DNA from: Rosa chinensis | Taxonomy: Eukaryota > Streptophyta > Magnoliopsida > Rosales > Rosaceae | Direction: 5' to 3' | Length of the DNA: 64,000 bases | Assembly (NCBI RefSeq): GCF_002994745.2 | Contig: NC_037092.1 | Location: 81,450,824 to 81,514,823 of the forward strand | Shown: positions 21,795 to 32,639 of the stretch, one piece after another | Layout of the letters: each line of letters starts with the position of its first letter | How positions within the stretch are numbered: position 1 is the stretch's first letter | The notes under the pieces: generated by a model | The model's input: the letters and a program-made list of their open reading frames with translations, nothing else | Told to the model about the DNA's origin: nothing | Database searches by the model: none | Made by a program: the position numbers and the translations under genes

Positions 21795-22934
21795 ATGTTG
21801 CACTGCGTCGATCTCCCCGAAGATGTTCTAGTGAAGATTCTGTGCCGGTTGCCGGTCAAATATTTGATCCGCTTCACCTGTGTGTCGAAACGGTGGCGTT
21901 CTGTTATCACTTCTGACCCTCAGTTTGCCAAATCCCACCTCCAGCTAGCATTACAGCAGGGAACCCTCCGTCATAGAGTCCTCACCTCTGCCTATTATTT
22001 CTACTTTGAGTTAGCCACACCCTACCATGATGTACCCACTCGATTTCACTCATTTGAAGATAATTCTTCAGTCAGAACTCTAACGTACCCAACAGAGGAG
22101 AATAATTATCCTCATATACTTGTTTCCTGCAATGGTTTGGTTCTTCTAGCTGAACCCACTACCAGTCAATTTAACTTGTATATCTGGAACCCAACAACCA
22201 GATTTTCCCGCAAAATACCTCATCTACCAGAAAGCGACCTATTCTCTATAAGTCTTGGTCATGTTTCAGCCACAGATGACTACAAAGTTGTCCTAATACC
22301 GCTTTCTGGTAGTTCTGGTCATGTTTACTCACTCAGAGAAAAGATTTGGAAAGTTGTTGAAGTTCCTCCTTCACACAGCTGGCGTAGCCGTGTGGGGACT
22401 TATTCAAATGGAGCAATTCATTGGGTCAACTACCGCATGCCAGAGAATTCTGAGAGAGTTATCTATGCTTTTGATTTGGCGAAGGAGGAGTTCGGAAAAG
22501 TAGCATTGCCTGATTCATTCCAAAATGGATATGATATGAATGGGAGAACGATAAGAACTCAGGTTCATTTAGGAGGATGCCTTTGTGTATCTTTTAATGC
22601 CGATCATGGGCTTATTGAATTCCCTATTGAATTCTGGGTCATGACAGAGTATGGTGTGCCTGAATCTTGGGTTAAACTCTTTCAGTTTGAGGTAAGGGAT
22701 TTACGAAAAGTCTCTGCACACTCAGACTATGGTTGTAGTCCTATTTTTGTGACAGAAGGCGGCACAGTTTTGATGAAATTTGCTGGCAAGATGGAGTTTT
22801 TTAAGATCGAACGCTCCAAGGAAGGGAAGCTGGTCTGCAGCTGTCGATATAGGCTTGAGGAGGAGGTGCATGGGTGCATGTATGTGGCTCAAGCGACTGT
22901 ATATGATGAAACTCTAGTTTCGATACCCGAATGA
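21795..22934 (+). CDS. F-box protein with F-box-associated (FBA) domain, intact (gene 2)
   Basis: 379 residues from ATG 21795, just after the acceptor at 21769. An upstream in-frame ATG at 21735 lies inside the 5'-UTR intron and is not used in the proposed model. The F-box occupies about residues 5-47 (VDLPEDVLVKILCRLPVKYL, then CVSKRWRSVI), the SKP1-docking helix set of SCF E3 ligases. The remainder is the FBA_1/F_box_assoc_1 region: SCNGLVLL, YIWNPTTRFSRKIP, DDYKVVLI, SNGAIHWV, YAFDLAKEEFGKV, GGCLCVS, PESWVKLF and the family-typical end YDETLVSIPE. This is the CPR1/CPR30-like group, also related to S-locus F-box proteins. FBA domains select the substrate; the target is unknown. It is the only F-box copy here without a break. 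Confidence 0.92.
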   Translation: MLHCVDLPEDVLVKILCRLPVKYLIRFTCVSKRWRSVITSDPQFAKSHLQLALQQGTLRHRVLTSAYYFYFELATPYHDVPTRFHSFEDNSSVRTLTYPTEENNYPHILVSCNGLVLLAEPTTSQFNLYIWNPTTRFSRKIPHLPESDLFSISLGHVSATDDYKVVLIPLSGSSGHVYSLREKIWKVVEVPPSHSWRSRVGTYSNGAIHWVNYRMPENSERVIYAFDLAKEEFGKVALPDSFQNGYDMNGRTIRTQVHLGGCLCVSFNADHGLIEFPIEFWVMTEYGVPESWVKLFQFEVRDLRKVSAHSDYGCSPIFVTEGGTVLMKFAGKMEFFKIERSKEGKLVCSCRYRLEEEVHGCMYVAQATVYDETLVSIPE

Positions 22935-24061
22935 TGATGGTGAATCATGGGGAACGAGGACTCGTGTGATGAAACTCTAGAGGCAGAACAGAGATGAAGA
23001 GGGAGTGCTATCTGTATACAATGCTGTTTTATGGTTTAACAACCATAGTTTGAATCATTCCTTCTATTTTGTTTCTCTCGTTGTTTTCGGTATGTTTATT
23101 TGTAATTGAGTAGCCAAAAGTATGAAGTATGGAGCCCTGTTATTACTAGATAAAAGATGATGATTGTTTATGGTTGCTCTAAAGCCCGGCCGTATGAATA
23201 TTTAATTATTTATGTTTGTTCTAGCTTTTGCATTATGTGCTCTCCATAGATGTTTAATTTAGTATCTGTTTTCTGTGATTCTGTCATTTCTGTTTAGAGT
23301 GTTTGTAATTGAGTGACCAAAAGCTATGAATTAGTATGAAGCATGGTGTTGATGCCACAGCTAGAATTGTGAGCAACTACACATGTTAAAAGTCCAACAT
23401 TCATGTACAAATGACAATGATACGTGAGAAGACTAAAAGAGAGAGAAGAGTGAGAGAGTGATTGATTACTTGCTACAATCTATTTGATTATTTGCATTGT
23501 GCATCTATAATATGTAAGTATGATGTACTGGCATTTCTTATGGATTAATAGAAATTAATGACTATTCTGGTCCTGGTTTATATTTGGTTAATTTTGCTTG
23601 AATTTAACGACTGGCATTTTTTAAGGGTAGCTAGCTATTAAACTTGACATCAGTATTTTGGCAAATATGAAAGATAATGTACCCTCAATCAGGTTGGTTT
23701 TGGCTTCGTCCCTTATTTTCTTTTGATCTTTAATAAAATCATGAATAGGGATAAGGAGTTTGCCCTTATTTTGCTTCTATATAAAATAAAGAGTTAAAAA
23801 CAATTTACACTCAAATTGTACAAGACAAAATATTTGTTAGGGAATTACAAGATAATATAGAGCTCAATCAAGTTGTTGATTCACACGTCTATGAAGCATG
23901 AAATATACTTTTGAATAAACTTGTTTCATTAGGATATAATTACAATCAGAGATGCACATAATTATTAGTTTTTCAAAGTTTTTCTCATATGAGTATTTTT
24001 TGAAAGAGTTTCTTTATAAATAACTATTTAAATTTGGATTCTTCACCGCACATGTTTAATC
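22935..24061. other. 3' flank of F-box gene 2
   Basis: AT-rich 3' UTR and intergenic DNA with no gene seen; nearly the same sequence stands at 34896-36018 in copy 2. It includes short direct repeats of the phrase GTAATTGAGT(A/G)(G/A)CCAAAAG (about 23103 and 23307). Confidence 0.6.
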
Positions 24062-24078
24062 AAGTATCCAGCCTTGTG

Positions 24079-25223
24079 GACCTAGTAGGACGCTCTGCTA
24101 GGGTTGTGGTGCGGAGACCCTTCTTGTTCGTCGTGACCTATACCTACTCCATTCATGGAGAAAATTTCAGGCTTTTGCCTCTTCATCTTCGTCTTCGTTG
24201 TCTTCGGAGGCAATGTGTCTGGTGAGCGGAGTTTGGGTGCTGCTGGGGTTGTGTCGGTGGGCCAACTTACTATTGGTACACCATCGGAGGTAGGTAGTGA
24301 TTACTGGAAGGAGTGGGATCCGGGAAGCAGCCCCGGTGATCTCAGGGTTTTGGGGCGAGATCTCGCTGTAGATGCGGTGGTAATTGGTACTTGGCTAGAT
24401 CGATGGTTGAAGGATAAGGGCGGTGGGAACCCGGTTTCTTCTTCTGCTAGTGGGTTGGGATCTTCATCTACTTTGGAGGGGATCGGTGGTATCTCTCTAC
24501 AATTTCGGGACTACGACGCTATTGGGACGAGGCTGAAGAACGTCGGATCCTGGTGCGAGGTGAGGGGATTGGGTTCTAGTGGCGATGGCCCAGAGGTGGT
24601 GTCGGCTTGTTGGGACTTCATTGGCGGCGATTTGTTGGTCGACGATGGCTATAGCTGTTTGGTAGTCTCCTCCATTACAGGTCTTAGGGATGCGTCCGAC
24701 GGCGCTGCTATCCAGATCATTGGCATCAAGATCCGGATCTGGGATCCGGGTGGAGTTTGGTTTTGGACTACGGTCCACAATCTTTGTTGGGCTTTTTATG
24801 ATTCGCTAGAATGGAGTGGGCCTCCTGTGATTTACTAGTATTGGATCTAGGACCCAATTCTATGGTATTTGTCCGTGAAAGATTGTCTGCCAACATGGCC
24901 ATGTTCTGACACCCTTGGCCGACTTTGATCTTTAGGTGGGAGAGTGCCTTCATTCCGATGCCAAGTTGATTTTTGTCAATTTGTGTATTGGAGTTCGATG
25001 GGTAGTCAAACCACCGACTACTCAATTCACTACACGGCTGCAATATGTAGTGTAAAATCAGCGCTGCGTCTCGACGTTGCTGCTCTTGCGTTATTAAGTT
25101 CTTATATTTCATATGTATTTTTCTTTTCGTACTGTTTTATTCCCTTCATAATGTATTTTGGCATCGTATCGTTGTAATTTTTCAATTTCAATAAATTGTT
25201 GACCTCATTCGATTCAAAAAAAA
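24079..25223 (+). mobile_element. LINE-derived retroposon with poly(A) tail (copy 1)
   Basis: The insert ends with a LINE-like 3' tail (TTTCAATAAATTGTTGACC) and a short poly(A). Flanking sequence AGTATCCAGCCTTGTG / TAGCAAGCCTTGTG is the decayed target-site duplication, clearer in copy 2. It carries a 227-codon open frame (24155-24838) with an N-terminal hydrophobic stretch and Gly/Ser-rich body but no RT, endonuclease or RNase H motif. It is probably an internally deleted L1-type element, inserted in an F-box 3' UTR before the tandem duplication. Confidence 0.65.
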
Positions 25224-25238
25224 ATAGCAAGCCTTGTG

Positions 25239-26208
25239 TTTCTGTTATTTGGTGTATATTGTTTGTGATAGTATGGGGTATGAAGTTTTTATTATTATTA
25301 ATTTATTACTGATAATCTTGTTTGACACTCTTTATAAATTATAATGGTTTATTTTATGTAAGATTTAAAAATTCAATTTTATCCAGTAAAGTGTTGACAC
25401 TCACTTGTTCATGATACTCATAACCTATTGAAAATGTTTCTTCCAAAGAATCAAAATATCAGGCCTGGTATTTATGAGGGATTTGGCCTCCTCATCCTTC
25501 TCTGTCACTATGTGAAAGCTTTAATTGAAAAAAAAAAAAAAAATTAAAAAAAAATTCAGGAGAGTTAAAACCAGGCCTTCCATAGATCCAAACAAGAGGA
25601 AACCCAAACCTAAACCCAAAAGCCATGACATGAGATTAGCTACAGGTGTCTCTCCCTCACTTTCACACCGAGTCATTCACCAACCCCTTATTAAATCATT
25701 CACCAACACTTATTAAATCAAGGTTCACACCCCTCTATCAGTTCTTGATATCAGAATCAGATCACATCAGAATCCATAATCTCTCAAACTCTAAATATTC
25801 ATCTTTCTCATTTCTGCTCTGTAAGTTTTCTTTGCTAAATTATTCCTAGTAGTGAATTGATGAGTTGGAATTCAGAACACTAGCTTATGCATGCTACTCA
25901 TAAATCCCACTATTTCTGCAAGTTTAAATCTTTTGAGTCTTACTCTATTGTTAGTTAATGAAAGTTTCGATTTTCAGTTTGTGTGCCATGTCAAAGTGTG
26001 TGATATTTCTATTGAAATGAAACCACACAGCCAGAGGAACTTCAAAATTTCAAGTCTTTTAAGTCCAGTGATGAGTCGAGTTTTAGTCTTTTATTCTTCT
26101 AATTCCAGATGCACCAGAGCTCAAGTCTTCATTTACTCATTTGTTCACTATTAGTTTCTCAATGTTCTTTTAATTTTAATCTGGCTTTATTCTAGGGAGA
26201 TCTTGCCA
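25239..26208 (+). promoter_or_regulatory. Upstream region and 5'-UTR intron of F-box gene 4
   Basis: AT-rich spacer, an A-rich run at about 25529, then a leader (CACCAACCC, CACATCAGAATCC). Donor CTCT|GTAAGTTTTC at 25821 and acceptor TTCTAG near 26195 bound the 5'-UTR intron. The intron position carries an 830-bp insertion in copy 2 (37864-38690). Confidence 0.55.
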
Positions 26209-28168
26209 ATGTCAGAGAAGAAGAAGAAGAAGAATGTTGTCTTTGATCTCCCTGAAGATATTATTGTAAAGATTCTATGTAGGTTGCCTGTCAAAACTTT
26301 GATTCGATTCACTTGTGTGTCAAACTTTGGCGTTCTATAGTAATCTCTGACCCTCAGTTTGCTAAATCCCAACTCAAGCTAGCATCTCAGCAGAAAGCCC
26401 TCTGTCATAGATTTCTAGTCAGCATCCTCTCTCTACTTGAAGCCCATATCCAGTGTCGATGCGACTTCTTAGATTCTTCAGTAAAAAAGGCAGCATTGTC
26501 CCAACTCCACACTAAGTTTCGAACCTTAGATTTGGAAGCGCCCACTCAATTTGGAAATGCTTCTTCGGTCAAGATTCTCACCTCCCCATTTGAGGGGCTT
26601 GTCAGGCCAATGGCTACTTGCAATGGTTTGGTAATTCTAGGTGATGTCCATTGTACAAACTTGTCTATCTGGAACCCTTCAACTGCATTCTTCCGCAAAA
26701 TACCTGATCCAGGTATTTGGGCAAAAATGACAACCAAGAATGGAAACAGAAGATGGGCAGTTTTTGTATGTTGTGGTTTTGGGTATGTGTCAGCAACTGA
26801 TGACAACAAATTTGTTATTCTATTCCATGATTTACCATTTTTTGTTGGGTGTTCACATTTTCTCAGTGAGAGATAATTCATGGAAAATTGTTCAAGTCCC
26901 AGGCATTCATGACGACTGGATCTTCAGCAGCAAGGGGGTTCTTTCAAATGAAGTACTCCATTGGATCACTGGGAACAAAACTAATGAGCTAGTTATCTCT
27001 GCTTTCGATTTGGCTGAGGAGGAGTTCCATAAAGAGTCGTTGCTATTCCCTGTTGAGAAGTTAAACTAAAACCAAGAACCAACCTACCCATTTCAGCACT
27101 GTACCCCAACTGCTGTCTAAAGCTAATGCCCAACTTATTTTTGTCCACGAACAGATGAACAAAATGGCCAAGCTGATTAAGCAAATTCCAATCGCCTGTT
27201 ACCGGCCATCGAAAGTAGCCACAGCCACAAGGCCTTCTAGACTTGAATTGGGTTCACCTCTTCTATGTTAAGAACAGTACCATCATCCCCGTAATTGCTT
27301 AGAGTTCCTTGTCACAACAAAGGGCCTCATAGCTCTCCAAACCAGTCTTCTCCAACCCCGTCTTCTTCTTTCTTTTGTAGTATATTGCAAAAGATAGAAT
27401 TCGGTAAATATAGTATTCTAATCAGGCAATTTTGTATTGCCAGGGAAATAATTGACGTCGATTCTTTGCAACAAGTTCCATCTTTACGCTTCATTTTCTA
27501 TTTCTCTTTGCTTCCATTACTACGCACTAATCATGGAATGGCTACGCATAGGAGAAAGACAGTACGTGAAGGGGTTTAACTATTTTTTTTTTTGCTAGAG
27601 TTAACGGCAAGTTAACTGAGGTTTAGACAAAAAATAAAAAATTGATGGAAGAGTGATGTGTTAATTGTCAGGACCCTTAGATTATATAGAGAGTTCAGAT
27701 TTTATGAAATTGAAGTAAATTCACACTCTCCTCACTTTAGAGGAGTCGGATCCCATTTGTGATCCGTGGAAACGGATAGAACTGGGGTGTTTAGATGGAT
27801 GCCTTTGCATACACTCTCTGAATACTAAAGCTGGTGGGGATATTGAAGTCTGGGTGATGAGAGAATACAGAGTACTTGAATCTTGGATCAAACTCTTTAA
27901 ATTTAGTGTAGACGATATTCCAGGTGTGTTTGTTTCACAAATTCCTTTGTTTCAATTTTTCGTTTCGGAAAGTGGTACTGCTTTCATCAATTCAGATTTC
28001 AAGGAGCTGGTCCGAATTGAATGCCACAAAGAAGAGAAGCCGGTTTTGAGTGGCCGGTATAAGATTGAGAAGTGGGAGCCCTTGAATTTAGGTTTATGGG
28101 AAAAGGAGGATGCAAATTTTTTTTCGGTGATGTTTTACGATGAAACTTTAGTTTCAGTTCCTGAATGA
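26209..28168 (+). pseudogene. F-box gene 4, FBA type, frameshifted and rearranged
   Basis: Starts MSEKKKKKNVVFDLPEDIIVKIL at ATG 26209. The F-box is broken after FTCVS, where one base is missing relative to gene 5 (about 26320). A second single-base change near 26846 shifts the frame in the FBA domain before the VHIFSVRDNSWKI block. About 40 bp of coding sequence after LLFP (about 27053) are replaced by about 700 bp of unrelated DNA. The tail from about 27764 to the TGA at 28168 (REYRVLESWIKLFKF ... YDETLVSVPE) is intact but lacks a 30-bp segment present in gene 5. No functional protein is expected. Confidence 0.88.
27053..27760. other. Unidentified replacement sequence inside F-box gene 4
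   Basis: Copy 2 reads straight from CTATTCCCTG to GTAATCCGTGG through about 45 bp; copy 1 has about 700 bp instead. It includes a coding-like phrase (FVHEQMNKMAKLIKQIP, near 27140) and a T-run at about 27582. No TIR, LTR or TSD found, so it may be filler from a break repair. Confidence 0.5.
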
Positions 28169-28790
28169 TTATGGTGAAATTTGGACAAAGGAACGGGAAA
28201 TCCAACAAGGCCGTGAAACTATCATCTGGTTCTGAATTGTTGGTGTTTCTGATTTAACCAATTTGGATTCTCCACCATTCACTCTCAACTGAGTAGCAAG
28301 CCTTGTGTTTTGTTTCTCTCTTTGTTCTGTTTTTTTGTGTATTTGTATTTTGTTTGTAATTGAATGACTTAAAACTCTGATGTATGAAGCATTATTACCA
28401 CTGTTAATGCATGAAGGTATTGTGATGAGAAAGTATGGTGCGGACTATCTATACTTATTGAATTATTGGTTCCTTGACAGGAGTGAGAAGAATAATGAAA
28501 TTCGGTCAATGAGCCATGCCATGGTTTTGAATGTGATATCTATATTCAAAATGCTTATTATTGGTTGTTGTTCGGCTGGAATTATAATAGTTGGAATCTT
28601 CAGACATCATAGTGTATATGCATGTGTACGGAAATTTTGTTATGATGTTTAACAAATTAAATAGCGTATATTTGAAAAGCGTCACAAGATGTCACTTTTT
28701 GTGAAAATCCTAATATAAAATTTTGATACTAGAACCCGAAGACCCTAACCCAAAATGTCACTTTTGGGTCCTAATTGTCCATGGTAGTTA
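28169..28790. other. 3' flank of F-box gene 4
   Basis: 3' UTR and AT-rich flank, collinear with 46053-47329 but about 600 bp shorter. No gene seen. It includes TAGCAAGCCTTGTG, the undisrupted form of the retroposon target at 24062 and 36019. Confidence 0.6.
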
Positions 28791-29870
28791 GGCCATCTCC
28801 AATAAGGAGGGCTATAGGTAACCTTTGGCCATTTTTGCTAAAAAATGAACTCCAATAAGGGAAGGTCCAAAAGGCTAGAGGTGGAGAGGTGGGTGGAGAG
28901 AGCTACATTTAGCCCTATGGTTGGCCCTTTAGTCCTTGGTGAGACCCACGGAAAATCAGCCAAATCTTCCTCTTCTTCATGCAATACTTAAATCCAATGG
29001 CTCATAATTATGCAACCAATTATATCCAATGGCTCACAATTAATGAGTATAATTATACATATTCACAACTAGCCGTTGGCTTCATAATTGTTTTTTTTTG
29101 TATCATGTTATAATTATAATGGTGAAAGTAATTTATTTATGAAAATTTTTAATTGCATTTCAAGTGCATTTTTTTTTAATTTATTCATTTTATATCATGT
29201 TAATGAAGTTTATGTAATATTTTATTTATGAAATAAATGGTGAAAGTAAAGTAGAATTAAAGTACACTTTTATTCATTACAATTGAAACAAAAAAGCCAC
29301 ACAATAAAAGTTAAAGCAAATAAAAACAAGTCACCCATTAATAAAAAAAATAAAACAAACTAAGACCCGAGCATTATGAATTGTTCATGCTAGAAGGGAG
29401 GCTAATACAGCTGCACATATGCTGGCAGCGTTTGCTGCTGAGTCTGACCAAGTGTTCTTTTGGTCTAATACTCCATCATTTCTCCAAGATGTAATTGATT
29501 CTGAAAAATGTACACCTTAATCTTTTTATCAGTTATCAATAAAGTCTAACACCATTCAACTCAAAAAAAAAAAAGACCCGAGCATTATGACATGACAATG
29601 AAGTGGCACGTGGCACTTAAAAAACTTATCAGAAAATGTTATTAAAATATTAGTCTAAATTAATTTTAGTCTAAATTAAACTATTATTAAAATAAAATAA
29701 AATCATAAAAATTAAAAAACATAATGTAAAATCATAAAATACTTGATAGGGCTAAAATTTAGCCATCCCTTACTGGAGATGGTTCACTTGTTCATGAATA
29801 AAAAATAATATTTTTGAGGGCTAAATTATAGCCCTGACCCCAATATAGCCCTCCCTTATTGGAGATAGCC
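28791..29870. mobile_element. PIF/Harbinger-like element with TTA TSD, absent from copy 2
   Basis: Ends are imperfect inverted repeats: GGCCATCTCCAATAAGGAGG on the left and, reverse-complemented, GGCTATCTCCAATAAGGGAG on the right. TTA flanks both sides (28788-28790, 29871-29873). Copy 2 has one TTA in continuous flanks at 47327-47329. No transposase; interior AT-rich, with a nested LINE fragment. A 3-bp TTA duplication fits PIF/Harbinger. Confidence 0.88.
29380..29572 (+). mobile_element. 5'-truncated LINE nested in the Harbinger-like element
   Basis: The insert encodes the end of an L1-type RNase H domain (HARREANTAAHMLAAFAAES) followed by a stop, a short 3' UTR and poly(A). It is flanked by AAGACCCGAGCATTATGA on both sides (29362-29379, 29573-29590), an 18-bp TSD typical of target-primed reverse transcription. 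Confidence 0.9.
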
Positions 29871-29956
29871 TTATATCTTACTTGCATAATGTGGCAATGT
29901 GCTATTCTTTATTTTCCAACATCCTTTGCATTCATCCTAGTTTGCTGGTATCTCTT

Positions 29957-30051
29957 TCAGTCGGAGTATTTATGAAAAATCTCTCTGAAGATGGTTGCCA
30001 TGACAAAACGCCCCTCCAACCTGAAATGGCATCGTGTTCTTGCTTTTGGCC
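29957..30051 (+). pseudogene. MED15-KIX exon-3 relic (end of copy 1)
   Basis: After TTTCAG the frame reads SEYL, a stop (TGA), then KISLKMVAMTKRPSNLKWHRVLAFG. This matches exon 3 of the KIX-only genes at 49611 and 56270. No exons 1 or 2 are nearby. Homology with copy 2 ends at 30051. Confidence 0.75.
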
Positions 30052-31427
30052 AACGAAAACCCCAGACAAAACGCCCCTCCACCCAAGTATCCTTCTGGAA
30101 TGATAATTGGACAGGTCTTGGTGTTCTGTCTGCTATAGCCTTGAAGCCTATTCCTCCCAATCTTAAAGGGCTCAGAGTGTGTGATGTTCTTGGTGATGGT
30201 GGATGAGATTTACACTAGGTGCAAGAATTTTTATCTGAGGATGTGAAATTAAAAATTTTGAGTCTGCATGTAGGAGGTATTCGAAGTGGTGATGACACGA
30301 TCATATGGAGGTTATCTCAGAATGATAATTTTTCTGTTAAATCCGCTTATCACTCTCTGTTTTTGACTTTGGAACCTCAACCATGGCCTTGGAACTTTAT
30401 TTGGAAGCTTCAAGTTCCTCCTAAGGTGAAAACCTTTTTATGGACCCTTGTGCATGATAGATTGTTAACGAATGAAGTCAAGGTTCGTAGAGGTTTGGCT
30501 ATAGATACTCGTTGTCCAAGGTGCGGCTTCCCGCTTGAATCCTTGGACCATCTCTTCAAAGGCTGCACTATTTCTATGAGGATTTGGTATGCCCTCCATC
30601 CTACAAGTGAGTTCTCTTCCACTTACACCCTTCCCTTTAATGATTGGTTGCTTATCAATTTAAAGTTCTATGTGAGAATGCAATATGAGGTTCCTTGGTG
30701 TTGCTATTTTGCTATGGGGCTTTGGTATATATGAAAATGGAGGTGCAGCATCATATTGGATCATACTTTTAAATTTCCAATTTGGCCTTCTTTAATTATT
30801 CATCAGTTTACCAAAGAATATTTAGAAGCAAATAAGATTACACATGCTAAACCTTCACGACAGGTGGCTCAACTGTGTTGGCATTTTCCGCCTCAGGATT
30901 GGCTCAAGTTAAATGTTGATAGCAGTTTGCATAAAAATACTGGGATTATATGTGCTGGAGGAGCCCTTCGAAATGATAAGGGTGAATGGATGAATGAGTT
31001 TTCTGCCAAGTTGGGCATTGGTCAAGTTGTTGAAGCTGAACTTTGGGGGCTTCTGAAAGGAATTGAAATGGCTTGGCAGAATGGTTGTCGACAGTTGAAA
31101 ATAGAAATGGATTCACTTGTTGCGGTCAAGTTGGTTCTCTCTCCTATTGATCATCTCCATCCTCTTTATAGTATTGTGGCAAGTTGTCAAGAGTTTTTGA
31201 GTAGGGATTGGAATGTGTCCCTTACCCATGTTTACAGAGAGTGTAATTCGGTGGCTGACTTGTTAGCAAATATTGGGCATGGCTATGAGCCAAGCTGCAG
31301 ATTCTTTAGCTTCCCTCCTGCTGATGTCGTGCCTCTTTTGGAAGCTGATCTATTGGGCTTGTCTAAGCCAAGATTATTTGTGATTTAAGTTTTGTCCTTA
31401 GCCTTCGGGCATCCTTGTAATCAAAAA
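30052..31427 (+). mobile_element. LINE fragment (zf-RVT and RNase H) on the tandem junction
   Basis: The 3' part of an L1-type LINE ORF2. The zinc-binding RT-associated domain (zf-RVT) spans about 30219-30734 (WKLQVPPKVKTFLW, RCPRCGFPLESLDHLF). The RNase H-like domain spans about 30756-31388 (LKLNVDSSLHKNTG, EAELWGLLKGIEMAW, VYRECNSVADLLA). One stop near 30733 separates them. RT and endonuclease are missing (5' truncation). No long poly(A) or TSD is visible: copy 2 begins at once at 31428. At its 5' side ACAAAACGCCCCTCCA repeats a phrase 62 bp upstream in the KIX relic. Confidence 0.9.
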
Positions 31428-31511
31428 AGTATATCATATATGCATTATGCCAACTAAGTTATAACTACATTTCTACCTAGCTAGTTTCCTGATTTGTTTA
31501 AATTTGGAATG

Positions 31512-32258
31512 TTCATACCAGAGTGCATATACATGAAGAAAACTAATATATTGTCCGTGCATCTATAAACTTTACAATGGACCGAACAATCATTCAATCC
31601 AAGGAAAAGTCCACCAGCGATGGCTTATTCCATCCATTGTAAAGTCCACTGTTTCCGGATTTCATTCTCCTTCACAATCCCTGTTGGAAAATATCCTTGT
31701 AGTTCTCGACACATTATTTGGTCATCTTCTCCCCCCCCCCCCCCCCCAACATTTGATGAAGAAGAATCGTGCAAAAGGCTGTCTTCTTTTTGTGTTGAGA
31801 ACACTGGGCTAAGCCCAAATATGAACTTGCTATAGGTGTCTGCACCACTCAACACTGAATCAGAATCTCCCAACCCTCAAATTGAGCTCTCACTCCAGTT
31901 TCACCTCTAGCCGGAACTCCCATGGTTTAGCTCGCCTCTCTTCAAATACGTCGTCGTTTTGCTGGACCAGCCTCCCATACCAGAGCTCCATCGGTAAGTT
32001 TTTTCCTAGTCCAAAATGTTTCAGATTCTGCTCATATTTGATTGTTCTTTATTGGTCTTATATAGAAATAATCCACAACTACCAAAAATACTCAAATCAG
32101 TTTCAATTTCATTCTATTTGGGTCTCATGTTGATATTTTTGTTCTTGAACAATGAAACCAGAACAGGAAGAGTAAGTAATGAGTCAAAAAAGGAAAACTA
32201 GTAAATATGTAACCTTAACTACAAAAATGACACTGTGTTTCCAATTACTCACTCAGTA
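31512..32258 (+). other. Orphan F-box leader module (copy 2)
   Basis: Same content as 20239-20902, including an intact donor ATCGGTAAG at about 31990. It contains the empty site TTGTTTAAA for the copy-1 MULE at about 31495-31503 just upstream. Confidence 0.6.
31731..31747 (+). repeat. Poly-C run of 17 bases
   Basis: The equivalent place in copy 1 (about 20470) has six C after a T-run, so the homopolymer expanded in copy 2, or the length is a sequencing artefact. Confidence 0.85.
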
Positions 32259-32558
32259 ATGGAGTTCAAGCTTCTTCTTCTTCTTCTTCTTCACCTTCTC
32301 TCTCTTACGAGCTCTATATCACTACGAAAACCCCAGACCCAATTCTTTGTTCTCTCTCTTATTTTCATGGCGCCCAGAAAGTCTCTTCCTTTAGTGGTTT
32401 TAGCATTTGGGTGGTTTCTGATCAGCACCACAGCCATTGTTAAAGAAAACCCAGAGGCAAAAGCCCTCATTTCCTTCAAAATTGGGCTTGAAAACCCAGA
32501 AATTCTCAGCTCATGGAGAGATTCCATTCCAGTCTGCAACTGGGTCCGCGTCTCATGA
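32259..32558 (+). pseudogene. LRR receptor-kinase N-terminal fragment (copy 2)
   Basis: One open frame from ATG 32259 encodes a Leu-rich signal region and then the LRR N-terminal cap with ENPEAKALISFKIGLENPEI and SSWRDSIPVCNWVRVS, the usual opening of EMS1/EXS-like LRR receptor kinases (family pattern: SLISFK..L.NP..LSSW..S..HC.W.GV.C). The cap ends in VS and a TGA before the expected Cys; no LRRs or kinase follow. It is a fragment, directly abutting a PPR fragment on the other strand. Confidence 0.75.
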
Positions 32559-32639
32559 AAACTAGTAAATATGTAACCTTAACCACAGAAATGACATTGT
32601 GTTTCCAATTGATGGATAAATAGATAACACATATCTACA

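Larger units (their letters stand above)
17493..30051 (+). repeat. Tandem duplication copy 1 (F-box block)
   Basis: Collinear with 31428-47565: same leader modules, F-box gene 2 = 3, same LINE-derived retroposon (24079 = 36036), F-box gene 4 = 5, same 3' flank and the same MED15-KIX exon-3 relic. Private insertions are the MULE at 17578-20229, an about 700-bp replacement in F-box gene 4 and the PIF/Harbinger-like element at 28791-29870. Confidence 0.92.

Noticed and set aside
24497..25112. Minus-strand ORFs inside the LINE-derived retroposon
   Set aside because: They have no domain, and the equivalent frames are not conserved between copies 1 and 2.
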